From: Carex sylvatica
Taxonomy: Eukaryota > Streptophyta > Magnoliopsida > Poales > Cyperaceae
Direction of reading: 5' to 3'
NCBI GenBank assembly: GCA_964058845.1
Contig: CAXKVR010000392.1
Location: forward strand, 1-31,469
DNA length: 31,469 bases
Part shown: positions 11,214-22,339 of the stretch, in pieces
Numbering within the stretch: position 1 is the stretch's first letter
How the letters are laid out: each line of letters opens with the position of its first letter
Position numbers and translations under genes: made by a program
Notes under the pieces: model-generated
Told to the model about the DNA's origin: nothing
Database searches by the model: none
What the model saw: the letters and a program-made list of their open reading frames with translations, nothing else

Positions 11214-11240
11214 GTATGCTTGCTCTCGACTCAATTTTTC
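11214..11240. repeat. 27-bp exact direct repeat, copy 1 (partner at 12404-12430)
   Basis: The sequence starting GTATGCTTGCTCTCGACTCA is identical over 27 bp to 12404-12430, with no extended match outside. The copies bracket 1,163 bp inside the Helitron. This is too long for an ordinary target duplication; it could mark an internal duplication or template switch during Helitron assembly. Confidence 0.8.
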
Positions 11241-12307
11241 TATTATAACAACAACAAAATTTTAACAATGATATGAGTAAGCTTTACTTGATATGCATAT
11301 TATTATTCTATTTTTATTCTGTCATTGACAAATTTGTTCTTCCAGAAAGAAAATTTTCTTCATTTTATTATCTCTATCTGGTTGACATATTTTCTATATG
11401 TGGTACCTGATTTCATATTTTTGGCTTGAATTTATCAGTTCAAGTTGATGATTAATTTGTCCATACACAATTTTCCCTTTTAATTAGATTTTAAGTAAAA
11501 TCACCTCACAGTTTGGATCTTTTGTTTGTTCAACTTTAATTAAAAATTCTAACTGATCTCTTTTCTATTTTAATTAAAAAGTTTGTTTCTTTGCTATATC
11601 TTTTCTTCTCAAGCTACTGGCTTTTTAGGAAACTAATTTGCTAATTATTTCCAACTTTCAACCATAGCTTTCTTATTCAAATCCATGTCTGAAACTCTGA
11701 GCACTAAATCAATATATGATGCTGATACCAGCGTACCAGTATTGAGTTTCCTGTGTGGAGTTCAAAGGGTACAAGAGCAAGGGCAAAATAGTCATATTAG
11801 ATAACAAAAAATTACATCACAACCTTTCTAGCTTCCCTCTGTGTGCATTTCCGGAGCAAGTAAATGCATTTAAATTCTCTCCTTTCTTTCCTTGCCCTCC
11901 CCCTCTTATACAATTTTTGAAGCACAACCTCAGTGTTCAAACAAGAAATAAATAGTTGTTTTCTTTTATTTAGTTTGTTGGCCCATAAATGGACTCTTTC
12001 TTTGGTCCATCTATAAAATAAACCAACAAAGAAATTTTGTAATAAATCATGTAGACTTATACATTCTAAATTGCAAAAAAAATTAGAAATTATTTTACTG
12101 GCAATGAAACATTCTAAACTGTGATGCATATCAGAATCTCAAAGATAGCACAGACCTAATTTATATCTTGACAATGCTGTCTAAATGATGTAACAAAGAG
12201 AATTATGTATTACTGGTAAAATACTTGGATATTATATTACTGGTAATGTAACAGTTGAGAAACTGGAAAACATGTTACTGGTAAGGCGTCACGCTGCTCC
12301 TGAAATT

Positions 12308-12583
12308 CTAACTATAGCCCATGAATGATATTTCACCTAGCTTCATATATATACTTGCCTGAAGAGGAGTAAGATGAGTCTGAAAGAATTGTTCAGCAGT
12401 GAAGTATGCTTGCTCTCGACTCAATTTTTCACAGACACTTGATTCGCTCAGACAAACTCGGATTCGCACCCAATTGCCTCCATCCGCGACATAATGCCGC
12501 AAAATTCGTGTGTATTGGATTTTGAATTGAAGTGCGCGGTTATCAATTCTTTTTCGTTCTCCAGTCGCAAACCCTTCTCCCAC
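12308..12583 (-). other. Open frame in the 5' part of the Helitron, function unknown
   Basis: A 91-codon frame starting at ATG 12583 with a basic N-terminus. I recognise no domain. It contains one copy of the 27-bp repeat that also occurs at 11214-11240 (there preceded by an AG acceptor-like site), so it may be the first exon of a longer Helitron transcript whose 3' exons are the RPA-like ones. That link is inference. Confidence 0.3.
12404..12430. repeat. 27-bp exact direct repeat, copy 2
   Basis: Identical to 11214-11240. Here it lies within the 12308-12583 open frame, encoding EKLSREQAY in that frame. Confidence 0.8.
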
Positions 12584-13057
12584 TTTTGTTCTTTTCTTCC
12601 TCTTAGCTTATCTTTCTCCAGGCCTTAAAAAAAAAATTGAATCCAAATTTGTCCTTAATAATTAAATTTAAACCAAAAGAAACTAAATAATAATATAATC
12701 AACAGTGGCTGTAAATTTTGTAAAAAGAAACAAAGATGATAGCATACTTGGGACTTAAAAAATGGGAGGGGTTATGCAAATCGCACAAAATCGTAGCGTC
12801 GGGAAGGACAGAGACGCGCCGACAGAGAAAGCGAACCCTTGCGCGGTGAGTTTTAATAGAATTTGGAAACAAAGAGAAGTGCTCAAATGTTTCGATGAAA
12901 GTTTCTATTTGGCGCTTCAGCGGTTGTTCTTTTAATCTGATTACTCTCAAACGATTAAATTTTTTGATGAACAAACAGCTGCGCTTAGAGAAGATGGAGA
13001 ATGGTAAGAGACTGGAGCAAAGAGAGAGGTGTGAAGGGACGAATGTTGATGGAAACA

Positions 13058-13173
13058 GAAGCGGTTCTAATTACAGCTAAGAAAAAAACTTTTAGGATCA
13101 TATGTGGCGCGATTTTGGTGGAAGCGGTTATAATTACATCTAAGAAAAAAACATTTAGGATTATGTGGCGCGA
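13058..13173. repeat. Imperfect tandem duplication of about 53 bp near the Helitron 5' end
   Basis: Two successive copies share GCGGTT.TAATTACA, CTAAGAAAAAAAC, TTTAGGAT and ATGTGGCGCGA at the same spacing (13061-13112 and 13124-13173). Sub-terminal repeats are common in transposons and may bind transposition proteins; that role is not shown here. Confidence 0.75.
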
Positions 13174-13325
13174 ACAGTGCATGTTAAAGTGTTGAAGCAC
13201 ATAATTTGAAAAACTTCTCTATGTGTGATCTGAAAATTCAATGGCTGAGCATCTTTGTATAAATAAAGTGTAAATCAGGACTCTTGGAGAATCTAGACTT
13301 TAAGCTCCTTAATAAGGAGGGGAGA

Positions 13326-14742
13326 TATATATATTAATCGGTGAAGTTTCTTTGGATTTAATCATTTAATTATTAATGTTTTATATAAGGTTATTTTAAA
13401 AGTTTTATTTGGTGGCAAATTTTAATTATATGTAGATTTGTTTTAAATTAATCCATCATTTTTTAAAAATTTAGAAGTATCAAAACTTTCTCAGGTCCAC
13501 TAATCAATTGATCAACTCGTCCTCAAAGATAGGATGGACAATAGAGTAGTGTGCAGCTCTAACATCAGTGGTTTTAAAAAATAATTGGTAACATCTATGG
13601 AGAACAATTTTATTGTTGTGCTTATTTTTCATGTACCAACAATCAATAACTCTTTCTGAAAAAAATAAAATCAAATAATTCATTAAATTTGACAAAAAGA
13701 GTTAAAATTTGAACAAAACATGACAATTGATTCATCAACCACTCAGTATATCTCATAGATAAAATAAATCTAGATGAAATATTAGATCTTAAAAAATAAA
13801 ATTTGATATTAAAAAGTTTTAAAACATAAATTTATATAGAATGATGTTACCTTCTGCTTTTTCTACTTCTGAGTCATTGTTTCTGTAATAATTTTTTGCT
13901 CACTTTTATGAAAATATCAACAATTAAAAAATCAGTTTCAAATAAATCCGATAATTGAAAATCTGAATTCAAATTTAAAAAATAAGAAAACTTAAACCAC
14001 TGCAACCTTAATCTTCTCATACTTGGATTTATTAAACTTCGTTGATATTTCTTATTCGATGTCCCTTCCTATTTGCAACTTTTGAATTCCAATTATTTCA
14101 TGGAAAATTTGATATCCTTGTTGCAAAATTCAATAGCAGAGAGTGAGAGTTATGAGATATACTGTTGCAAATGTAACTAATAAATTGCTTAATTACGATT
14201 TATATAGTTATTAATGATTTTAGTTTTCTCCAAAATTTTATCTTCATTTTGAAAATTTTAATATTTTAATAAATATCTTACATATATAAATTATTTTTTA
14301 TTTCCTCCAAAATTTTATCTTCATTGGGAAAATTTCAATATTTTAATAAATATCTTCAGCAAGGTACTTTTTCTTTCAATTTAGTTCTTTCTATACTGTA
14401 TGTGCTATTTTATTTCATGTAATATATATTCCATATTTAACTTTTAAGGACAATTAGTATAATGTCACCATATATATGGCTTTATATATGTGTGTGTTCC
14501 ACTCAGAGAGACTTCTTTACCCAACTAAATTTGTATCATGCAAAATGAAACATCAATTTAGTTGAGGCGCCAATTGCATGTAAATTGTTATCTTTTATCA
14601 CAATTTATTCATGACCAAATTCTAGGAAATTGAGGATTAGACATGCAGTCAACAATTGCAGCTGTTAAATGCACTTAGGCCGCATTATTTGCTAATAAAT
14701 CCAAAGGAAATAGCGGCGTAATCAATTGATATGTGGAATCAC
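13326..14742. other. AT-rich intergenic DNA with one direct duplication
   Basis: No gene seen. A segment of about 52 bp starting CTCCAAAATTTTATCTTCAT at 14228 is repeated at 14305 (spacing 77 bp) with a few differences. Confidence 0.5.
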
Positions 14743-14751
14743 TGTCAAATG

Positions 14752-14960
14752 GAATCGAATCTCCTGCTCCTTATGGGCAGGAATTTTCTGCCCTCATTTT
14801 AATCTGTCCGTTCAATTTACTTTGAGATTCGCATTGTGATTGAGCATTTGATGAAACAGAAAACTCCTCCGTTAACTCTTTTTTCCTTCCGACTAATCTC
14901 TCATTCTCTCCTTCTCTCATGGTTTTTCCTCTCCATCTCTCGTTCTCTCCTGTGTTCACT
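14752..14960. repeat. Left terminal inverted repeat of the MULE
   Basis: Pairs with about 17850-18082. The inner part is CT-rich (TCTCTC runs continuing to about 15180). The open frames across the CT/GA blocks at both ends are low-complexity and not genes. Confidence 0.7.
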
Positions 14961-15180
14961 CGCTCTCCCAGTCGCGTTTCTTTTCACTCCCCGAGCCACA
15001 CCGCTTCTCGCTCATACACGCTGCATTCTCCCCAGTTGCGCCTTGGCTCAGCGTAGTCTCTCTCGCCTCGCTCTCTTCTCTCATCTCTTTCTTTCAATCC
15101 ACCGACTTCGCGCAAATTCTCTCGCTCGATCTCTCAGCTCCTCTCGCTTAGGTGCACTATCTCTCTCTCTCTCTGAGTTG

Positions 15181-17804
15181 CTCTGACTTGTGATGCTTTT
15201 TTATTTTGTGGTAAATTGGTACTATTTTTATCACTGTACTAGCAATACCAGTTAGTAAATTAGTGGTACTCCTTTTATTTTGCGGTAAATTCTCATCTCT
15301 GTACCTCATCTTTCAATCTACTAAAGCTCATATCTTTACATATGAATTGTTATACTGGTCACTACATAGAACCTCAAGTAACCATAATAGATCAGGGAGT
15401 TGGTGCTGGATCTTTGAAATCAACTGGTACCAGTGCAGCTTATGTACCAGTACAACATATTGAAAGGAACAACGCATCACTAATCCAGCACCAAATAATA
15501 GTTGGTACCGAAATAATAATTGAGATAAATTATAGTATGAATAGTACCAAAATCTAGTACTTTCATAAGAAACAACAAATAATAAGATTTTGGATATGGC
15601 TCTAAGTACCTTTACGTTGGCGAAGGAGCTGGACATATATGGTCTCAAGGATATGCCTCTGTTTTTTTGTGCCCCAAAAAACCTTTATCAGTTGTCAGTA
15701 ACACATGATTATGTGAAGTAGATGGATTGTTCCTGTTTTCTTTGTGTAAATTAAGTCAATTAATAAACGATGGATTTGATGGTTCTCATTTCATATTTCA
15801 TGGTTGGTGGAGCTAATCCATTTCTTTTGAATAAAAAGTAAAAAAAAAAAAATGCACAGAAGAGGAATAAGTAAGACATTCCCATAGAATTAATTGCATA
15901 TGACATTTTATTTTATACAACATCTATTTAAATTTATAGTGTGCCAAGTGCTCAATAATTGTATAAACTTGCCTTTATATGTATAAGATAATTATAACTA
16001 CCATAAATAAAGCACCAAAAACTTTTGTGAGATGATTAGTGATGTGGTCAGAAGATATCCAAAATCCCAAATAGCTACCTTTGTGAGATAATTAGTGATG
16101 TGATCAGAAGATATCCAAAATTCCAAATAGCTACATTTGTGAGACAATAGCGTTCATAATTTTTTATATAATTGTCGTGCAATACAATTTAGTTTTGTGC
16201 TTAGTTCTCTTTGTTGGTGTGTATGGAAACACATGACCTTTGTTTTGTGGTTGGGACTAAGATCAAAACTAACAGAAATTTAATTATAATGATTAACTCT
16301 ATGCTTCACTATTGGACATACTATGAAAGATATATCAAGGATGCCTTGGCTCAGTGGGTGCTAGCAGATATGAAATGCATCTCTCTTCATACTTGAGATG
16401 ATGGGGCAACACACATTGTGCCGATGGAGGAAAATTCAGAAGTGAGAGTTTGAAGCTGTTTTTTTTTCTGATTTTTTTTTAAGAATCTCTGTGGATGTTT
16501 TTGAAATATTACTAGTAACCTTTCTAATATGATGTAGTAGCTATGAACTACCTAGTTTTAGTAGTAATGCTAGAATTTTTTGTTATTTTGTGGTCAAGGA
16601 AGCCATTGTTAGCTGAGACCAAAATGGAGAAATTTACTTCTATATTACGGGTATTGGCACCCATATGTAACTGCTACTTGTTCCTTAATGATAAAAAATA
16701 CAATTTATTTTTCAATGTTCTCAATACCACACAATACTTGTACATTGGTACCATCACCATACCATACTGCATAAAACTTTGAAATGCAAATTTTCAATTT
16801 CAGTCCAGATTTTATCCGAATTTTCAGATCAATCATACAAGCAACATATTAATGCCTAGCATAAATATGCATACCAAGTAAACAGTAAAACAAATATAGG
16901 TTAATCAAAAGGATATGAGGTTTTCACCTGAGTACCAGCTGGTACCATCAGCATCTATCGTCAAATACGAGTCAGTTTATGTGTAGTCTTCAAAATTTAT
17001 CAATTATAATGTTTTGGTACCAACTGGTATATACCATTACTGACCATTGTTTGTTTTGGTACCACTCATTACTGATCTAGAATGTCAGAGTTTATATTTT
17101 GAAATAAGAAATTGCATAATTCATATCCTAATCGACCACTATGCACTAAGAAATGTTAACAATCATTTATAGAGATGTTTAATAGAGATGCAAAAGAAAC
17201 AAAATAGATATGAAATTCATTTTAGATTGAAGACAGAAATTTAGCTATCATTATTGTTTGGTAGTTTGGTACTATATTGGTTGTAGTTAGATTGATTAAG
17301 AACCCTAGATTTGGTTTTGAAATTGGTTGCCATGGTCCCTTTTAGTTCTGTGATGTAATGCCTAACTCTATGAAGTATGTCAAAACAAAAAGGGGTGAAT
17401 TCTAATAAGTTTTTCTTGGTTAGTTTAACTTTTAAAAATAATATTTACTTGGAAGATAAAAACATCAAAGCAAAACCAGAGAATCTCGTGAAACCTTATA
17501 ATAATTACTGTCAGGTATTATTTGGTCCATTGGTCCTGAACAGGTATTGTGAGTAGATTGGTGCAAAACATCTAGTTTAAAGATATGAAGTACAATTTAA
17601 TAAAGGAGTGTTAAACTAAGGAAGGAAAAAAAATTAATTTGTAGTCCTTGAACTATCATAGAAAGACCTGAACTGGTTGCTGAATTTTTATTGGGACAAC
17701 TTGATTATTTTCCTTTCTATGATAATATCTATTAAATATCGAAATATTTTTAATAGAGAATGCAAAAGATATATTAACAAGCATAGAGAAGAAATTTAAT
17801 CAAG
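15181..17804. other. MULE interior, no recognisable gene
   Basis: Short open frames only. GGTACC and ACCAGT/ACTGGT words occur unusually often (for example near 15425, 15505, 16931, 17017, 17058). A 56-bp tandem repeat lies at 16024-16149. No transposase motif is seen. Confidence 0.4.
16024..16149. repeat. 56-bp tandem repeat, 2.25 copies
   Basis: Units 16024-16079 and 16080-16135 differ at only a few bases, and a partial third copy runs to 16149. Units begin TTTGTGAGATGATTAGTGAT or a close variant. Confidence 0.9.
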
Positions 17805-17849
17805 ATGTTTGCTGTTTACCCAAATGAAAGAGATGGAGAGGAGAAACGC

Positions 17850-18082
17850 AGGAGAGGAAGGAGAGAACGAGAGAGAGAGAGAGATGGAGAGGAGAAAAAC
17901 ATGAGAGGAGGGAGAAAACGAGAGATTAGTCGGAAGGAAAAAAAAAGAGCTAACCGAGGAGTTTCTAAGTTTTCCTTTCCATCAAACACTTCATTACAAC
18001 GTAGATCTGAAAGTAAATTGAACGGCTAGATTAATATAAGGGCAGGATTTTCCTGCCCATAAGGGGGTAGGTGATTCGATTC
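17850..18082. repeat. Right terminal inverted repeat of the MULE
   Basis: Reverse complement of the left end. It includes a GAGAGA block, the CTAACCGAGGAG/ctcctccgttaa pairing and the terminal CCTGCCCATAAGG. Similarity is roughly 75-80 percent by eye. Confidence 0.7.
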
Positions 18083-18091
18083 CATCAAATG

Positions 18092-18849
18092 TACCACAAG
18101 TCTTTTGTTACTCATTCTGTTTAATTATATAAGTATATTTTTTAAAATTTCTTTCGGGTCTCATCATCTATCTACCATCTACGTAAAGAGCGTATTCGGC
18201 TGCTAGATGGGAATGAGAATGAATTTGTGTTTGAATTTAATTTAAATGGCTAAAATACTGTGTGCATGACAAAAAAAAAAATTCACTCTGAGTGATTTTT
18301 TTTTTTCCTATAGAGACAGTGACACGCCAAACATGCTCAACAAGAGCTCATACCGTGTACACAGTGCCTCGGAAAATGTGATTAATTAATTAAATTGGTC
18401 GAAAAGGAACAAAAATCAAAACGAGCACTTAAACCCATTTGATTGTAAAGGAGCTATAAAAGAGTTGACAGTACCTAATTTTCTAATTGGGATTGGATAT
18501 TATTATACTTTAATGCATTACTTAAGTACAAATAATAATATTCTTAACACATTCAACGAGCTGCAAAATTATTAATTTTTTGTGATATTTTATCTTTAAA
18601 ACGAAAAGGAACAACTTGTGCTAGTACAGAGCAGATCAGAACAGTTGAGGTTGGTAATAGATTTTTAAGGAGTTGTGCCTATTATATTATGAAACTTTTT
18701 ATCTTTCTGTTAATATTTTTTTTTCTGAATGAAATTGATAAAACAAATAAGATTTTTAAAATCTCAAGGATATAACAAGAATAAACATAAAATCTGCTTC
18801 CTCATTTTGCCTTTCGCAATGATGTTTGAATTATGTATTGTCTTTTAAG
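18092..18849. other. Spacer between the MULE and the hAT-like element
   Basis: AT-rich, with no gene or defined repeat recognised. Confidence 0.3.
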
Positions 18850-19113
18850 GCCTGAACCAAACCAAACTGAACCTGCTCAGGTTCGAATTCGAATTCGAAA
18901 TTAATTCGAATCGAATTGGGTTCGAAATTGAAATGATTTCAAACCTGAAAGGCAGGTTTGAATTCGATTCGGTAAAATTCGAACTGGTTTGATTCGATAT
19001 TGGTTCGAAATTGAGACAGAGATAACTAATTTTCAGTAATTTTCGGTTAAAATAAAATTTCCAGTTAAGATATACATAATTTCTCTCCAATTTTCAGTAA
19101 TTTGGTTAAATAT

Positions 19114-19314
19114 GACAAGATCAACATGGTCCACATGGAAATATATCATATAATTAAAATATGAAAATGTACACAAAATATAATAATTAAATACTAAACA
19201 TGACAAGATCGACATGGAAATGTAATTAAAATGACAAGATCGACATGGTACTGCTAAACAGAAATAATCAAATGCTAAACAGTAATTTGGCTAAACATGA
19301 CAAGATCGACATGG
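19114..19314. repeat. Four copies of a 16-bp motif near the left end of the hAT-like element
   Basis: GACAAGATCRACATGG occurs at 19114-19129, 19202-19217, 19233-19248 and 19299-19314, usually followed by AAATGTA or TAC. Just inward, AATCTTGCAAATAT occurs three times (about 19342-19425). Sub-terminal repeats like these often serve as transposase-binding sites in hAT elements; here that is inference. Confidence 0.8.
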
Positions 19315-19420
19315 AAATGTACCAGTCACAGAAAACAGAATAATCTTGCAAATATTACAAAACATTACAATCTTGCAAATATAATTAAAATGACCCCCAA
19401 ATATTACAATCTTGCAAATA

Positions 19421-20747
19421 TTATAATCTTTTTTCACTGCAGCTGTCGATATCTATAGCTTCATCTTCTTCCACCTCATTAGTGGGAGTATGAGAAGATT
19501 CAGCCAGCGACATCCTATAAAACAGCAAGTGGTATTGTTAATGTTACGGTTCAGATTTCATATTCCAAATGAGTGAACATGAAAGAAAAAAAAGTACTCT
19601 TTAAGTAATAAAGGTATCACTTCTGCTAATCTGAAATTAGATCAAATCAAATTTCAACATGGAATTGAACATGTTACACTCTTGACATAAACGCCTCTCT
19701 TGACCATATTTCAAACTTCAAATTTTCCCAAAAAAATACTAATATTTTTGGAAGCTTTGAATAGTAAAAAGAGATAGACAAGTAAACACAACCAACCTTT
19801 GCTTTGATTCAGATTGCTTCCCTGCTTCCAAAGCCTGATGGTTCTCCTCCAACTTTTGATAAAACTAAATCAACACAACTATAATGTTTGTAAATGAGAG
19901 GACATGTTTGCATAAAACCATGACAAAAATTGCTTATATTGTATAAAATGGGATATACTAGTTCACAGCTGTTGCAACTTGCAACCTTACAATACCTGAG
20001 AACCCTATTTGCATAATTTAAATTACACAGGAATGATACATAAAATAACTATACATAAACTTAAGAAAAATGTATCTAACCAGCAGTTGGTGAATATACC
20101 TAACCAGCAGCTTCGTACCAGAGAGGCGTAACCAGCAGCTTCGTACCAGTAAACCAGCAGTTAGTGAATAACAGAGGAGAAGAGAAGAGAGAAGCGCCAG
20201 TCGGAGGAGGAGAAGAGAGAAGCGTCAATCAAAATTCACTAACTGTGGACGAGACAAAAAAAATTGTAGTGATTTTGTTGTTATTGAATATAAAAAGAGA
20301 GAATTAAAATGAATCTAAAAATGTAGGAACATGAAATTCATAAACTTAATCATGATTATAACTTAAAACATTTGACGAACCTACCTGTGTTAAATTTAAC
20401 AGCACTATTGCTATGCACTTTGCAGTGCATCAAGTATCTCATAATTGATAACATTAGGCTATTGATCAACATAACTTTAATGGAACAGATATTGTTTCTA
20501 CCTTCTATAAATTGTGTTCACTGAATATACTACTAGTTAAATAATAGTACAAACCAGTACATACTAACGGTTTCCAATTGATGACCATTATAATGCGGCC
20601 AAAACAAAGACAATATCTGTTCAAGCAATTCAACAAACACCTTGCAAAAAAAAAGTTGAAGCGTCAATTTAATCACTGGAACTTACCGAAAGTACCTTTG
20701 TTGGACTCCCATTGAGATTTGAATAATCTTGCTTGCAGCTTAAACAC
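19421..20747 (-). other. Possible spliced exons of an unknown gene inside the hAT-like element
   Basis: Exon candidates with AG/GT boundaries: 20687-20747 (VFKLQARLFKSQWESNKGTF), 19797-19864 (FYQKLEENHQALEAGKQSES...) and 19421-19514, ending in a Glu/Asp-rich tail and a TAA stop. The last two join in phase. Composition is hydrophilic and coiled-coil-like. I do not recognise the protein; whether these exons join the TFIIS-like one is unknown. Confidence 0.3.
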
Positions 20748-20889
20748 CTAAAATTCCCAAATATAAAAGAAAAATAAATAGTCACATTTCAGCGCTAGAA
20801 TCTGAAACTTGAACCAAACTTTGAGAAATTGCAAACAATGACATAAAGGGCAAAAAAATGTAAATTTTTTTTAGAATTGATGAACCTAC

Positions 20890-21042
20890 ATGAGTAGAGA
20901 TGAGCACGGCAGTGGTGACCTTGATCTCTCTCAGCCTATTCAAGGCGTCGATGCACCGATCCGCCTCCGGAGAAGCGTCGCCGTCCTCAGATGCAGCGTC
21001 AGCCGTCGTCTTGGTCGTCAGTGTCAGCGTCAGCCACCGTCC
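20890..21042 (-). pseudogene. TFIIS-like N-terminal exon fragment captured in the hAT-like element
   Basis: The minus-strand open frame has no ATG (a stop lies just upstream at 21043-21045). It encodes an acidic Ala/Asp/Ser stretch, then SPEADRCIDALNRLREIKVT and TAVLISTH, followed by a GTAGGT donor. The order 'acidic - DRC.DAL..L....VT..VL.ST' resembles the start of the N-terminal domain of plant transcription elongation factor TFIIS, and from memory the first intron of such genes falls close to this point. The next exon does not continue the TFIIS domain. Best read as a truncated captured exon; a match to another TFIIS-N/Med26-type protein is possible. Confidence 0.45.
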
Positions 21043-21405
21043 TCAGCGTCAGCCGCCGTTTCTCCGGAGAACCACCGATCCGCCAAATGTCTCTTAGGAG
21101 ATTGAGAGAAGTCGGCTAGGTTAACATCGGAACTGAGAGTGAGAGCGAGAGGGAGAAATAATATCGGAGTGTGTGAGAGTGAGAGCGTAAATTAAATGGA
21201 CGGTTCAGATTAATATCGGAGATTCGAACCTTACCAGATTCGCGATTCTATCGAATCGAACCATCCCCGGTTCGAATTCGAATTGAATTAATTTTGAATC
21301 GAACCGGTTTGAATTAATTTTGAATCAAATTTTTTTTGAACTTTTTCAAATCAAACTCGAATCAAATCACGAATCTCGAATTTTTTGTGCACCCCTAGTT
21401 TTAAG

Positions 21406-22339
21406 TGTCATATAATATTATTATAAGAAATTTATGTCTAAATAAAAAAAAAAAAATCAATTTCTCATTGATTGTGTTCATTACAAGTTTTTTTAGAGTA
21501 ACTTTTAGTTAACGTTCTTACACATTTCATTGAAAACTATTTCTCAATTGTTGTTCTTTTTTTATATAACATTTTATTGATTGTTTTATTACAGACACAT
21601 TCTTACTTTCACATTCTATCAAAAATAAATACATACTTTTACTGAAAGCCTTACTTTCTCTGGTGGAAATACTACATTATTAGAAAAATAAGTAAAACAC
21701 TCATTATCAACTAAATGCAGCCAAAATAATGCAAGGATCTGCATGGAGTTGCTTTCCAGTAATTCTGAACTCTTTATTTAAAATGTAGAAAATGGAACAA
21801 TGTTTGTCGCTTGAGAATTCATCTCCTTCTTCTTCTTTTTTATATAAATTTCCGAAATTTTTATTAATATTCAAAAATAATAATAAATTTCAAATTCTAC
21901 ACTCCGTTTGACAAAATTTTGAAAAAGTCCAAACTATAGTTTTAATTCACAGTTTTAGGCTCCAAAAACGCAAATAATACTGGCCCCTGCGCTTCCCAAA
22001 TTAGCATCGAACACGTTGGTCACGCAAAATATGAAATATCTCAGAGGATACGCACTCATGATTTATCAGGAGATCAATGGGTAAAAATTAAGACATTTGA
22101 AGATCGATTTCTAGTGGCCCAACAGATCCGCGGTTTTGATCTCAAACCGCAGATTTAATTTCTGATTCTACAAAATCGTAAATTTATTTTGCGGATTTGA
22201 GAGAGCTAAAACCTTTTAAAATATGTATATATAAGTCTACGTGATAATCTGCATGTATAATTAAAAAAACCACATTAAAAACCATGTTTGCTGGGCGGGA
22301 CCATAATTCATTCCAAAGTTTACAGAGTTGTACAAACTG
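21406..22339. other. Intergenic DNA, nothing recognised
   Basis: AT-rich up to about 21950, then of mixed composition. A small stem GCGGTTT...AAACCGC lies near 22130. No gene supported. Confidence 0.3.

Larger units (their letters stand above)
9775..13325 (-). mobile_element. Helitron, 3.55 kb, both termini present, non-autonomous
   Basis: On the minus strand the element starts TCTCCCCTCCTTATTAAGG at 13325 and ends in CTAG at 9775. About 8 nt before the CTAG end is the hairpin CCCGTTGCTGTGCACGGG. The base before the 5' TC is A and the base after the 3' CTAG is T, the A|T target expected for Helitrons, with no target duplication. Inside, minus-strand exons encode an RPA70-like OB-fold and a basic segment. 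No Rep/helicase (RepHel) domain is seen, so it would depend on another element to move. The termini, hairpin and AT target are seen directly; the class follows from established Helitron structure. Confidence 0.85.
14752..18082. mobile_element. Mutator-like element (MULE), 3.33 kb, non-autonomous
   Basis: The left end GAATCGAATCTCCTGCTCC is mirrored at the right end as GAATCGAATCACCTACCCCC (reverse complement). Similarity continues inward for about 200 bp, including GGGCAGGA, CCGTTCAATTTACTTT and a CT-rich block. Flanks tgtcaaatg (14743-14751) and catcaaatg (18083-18091) form an imperfect 9-bp duplication (7 of 9). Long inverted ends with a 9-bp duplication indicate the Mutator superfamily. 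The 2.6-kb interior has only short frames and no MULE transposase, zinc finger or SWIM domain that I can see, so it is non-autonomous; host-gene capture (Pack-MULE) is possible but no source gene was recognised. Confidence 0.75.
18850..21397. mobile_element. hAT-like element, about 2.55 kb, carrying gene fragments
   Basis: The right end reads ...TTTTTTGTGCACCCCTA, whose reverse complement (TAGGGGTGCACAAAA) resembles hAT termini. The left end, from about 18848, reads AGGCCTGAACCAAAC, a weaker match. Both sub-terminal regions are built from GGTTCGAATTCGAAT-like words. Flanks cttttaag (18842-18849) and gttttaag (21398-21405) suggest an 8-bp target duplication (7 of 8). No hAT transposase is seen. 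Interior minus-strand exons resemble captured host-gene pieces. The exact left boundary is uncertain by 1-2 bp. Confidence 0.55.

Noticed and set aside
14836..15186. 116-codon plus-strand open frame
   Set aside because: It lies in the CT-rich inverted repeat of the MULE; the Leu/Ser/Arg-rich translation is a low-complexity effect with no domain.
17805..18029. 74-codon Arg/Glu-rich frame
   Set aside because: Translation of the GAGAGA block in the right MULE inverted repeat; not protein-like.
20890..21105. Plus-strand frames over the GC-rich block of the hAT-like element
   Set aside because: They are shadows of the minus-strand TFIIS-like exon.
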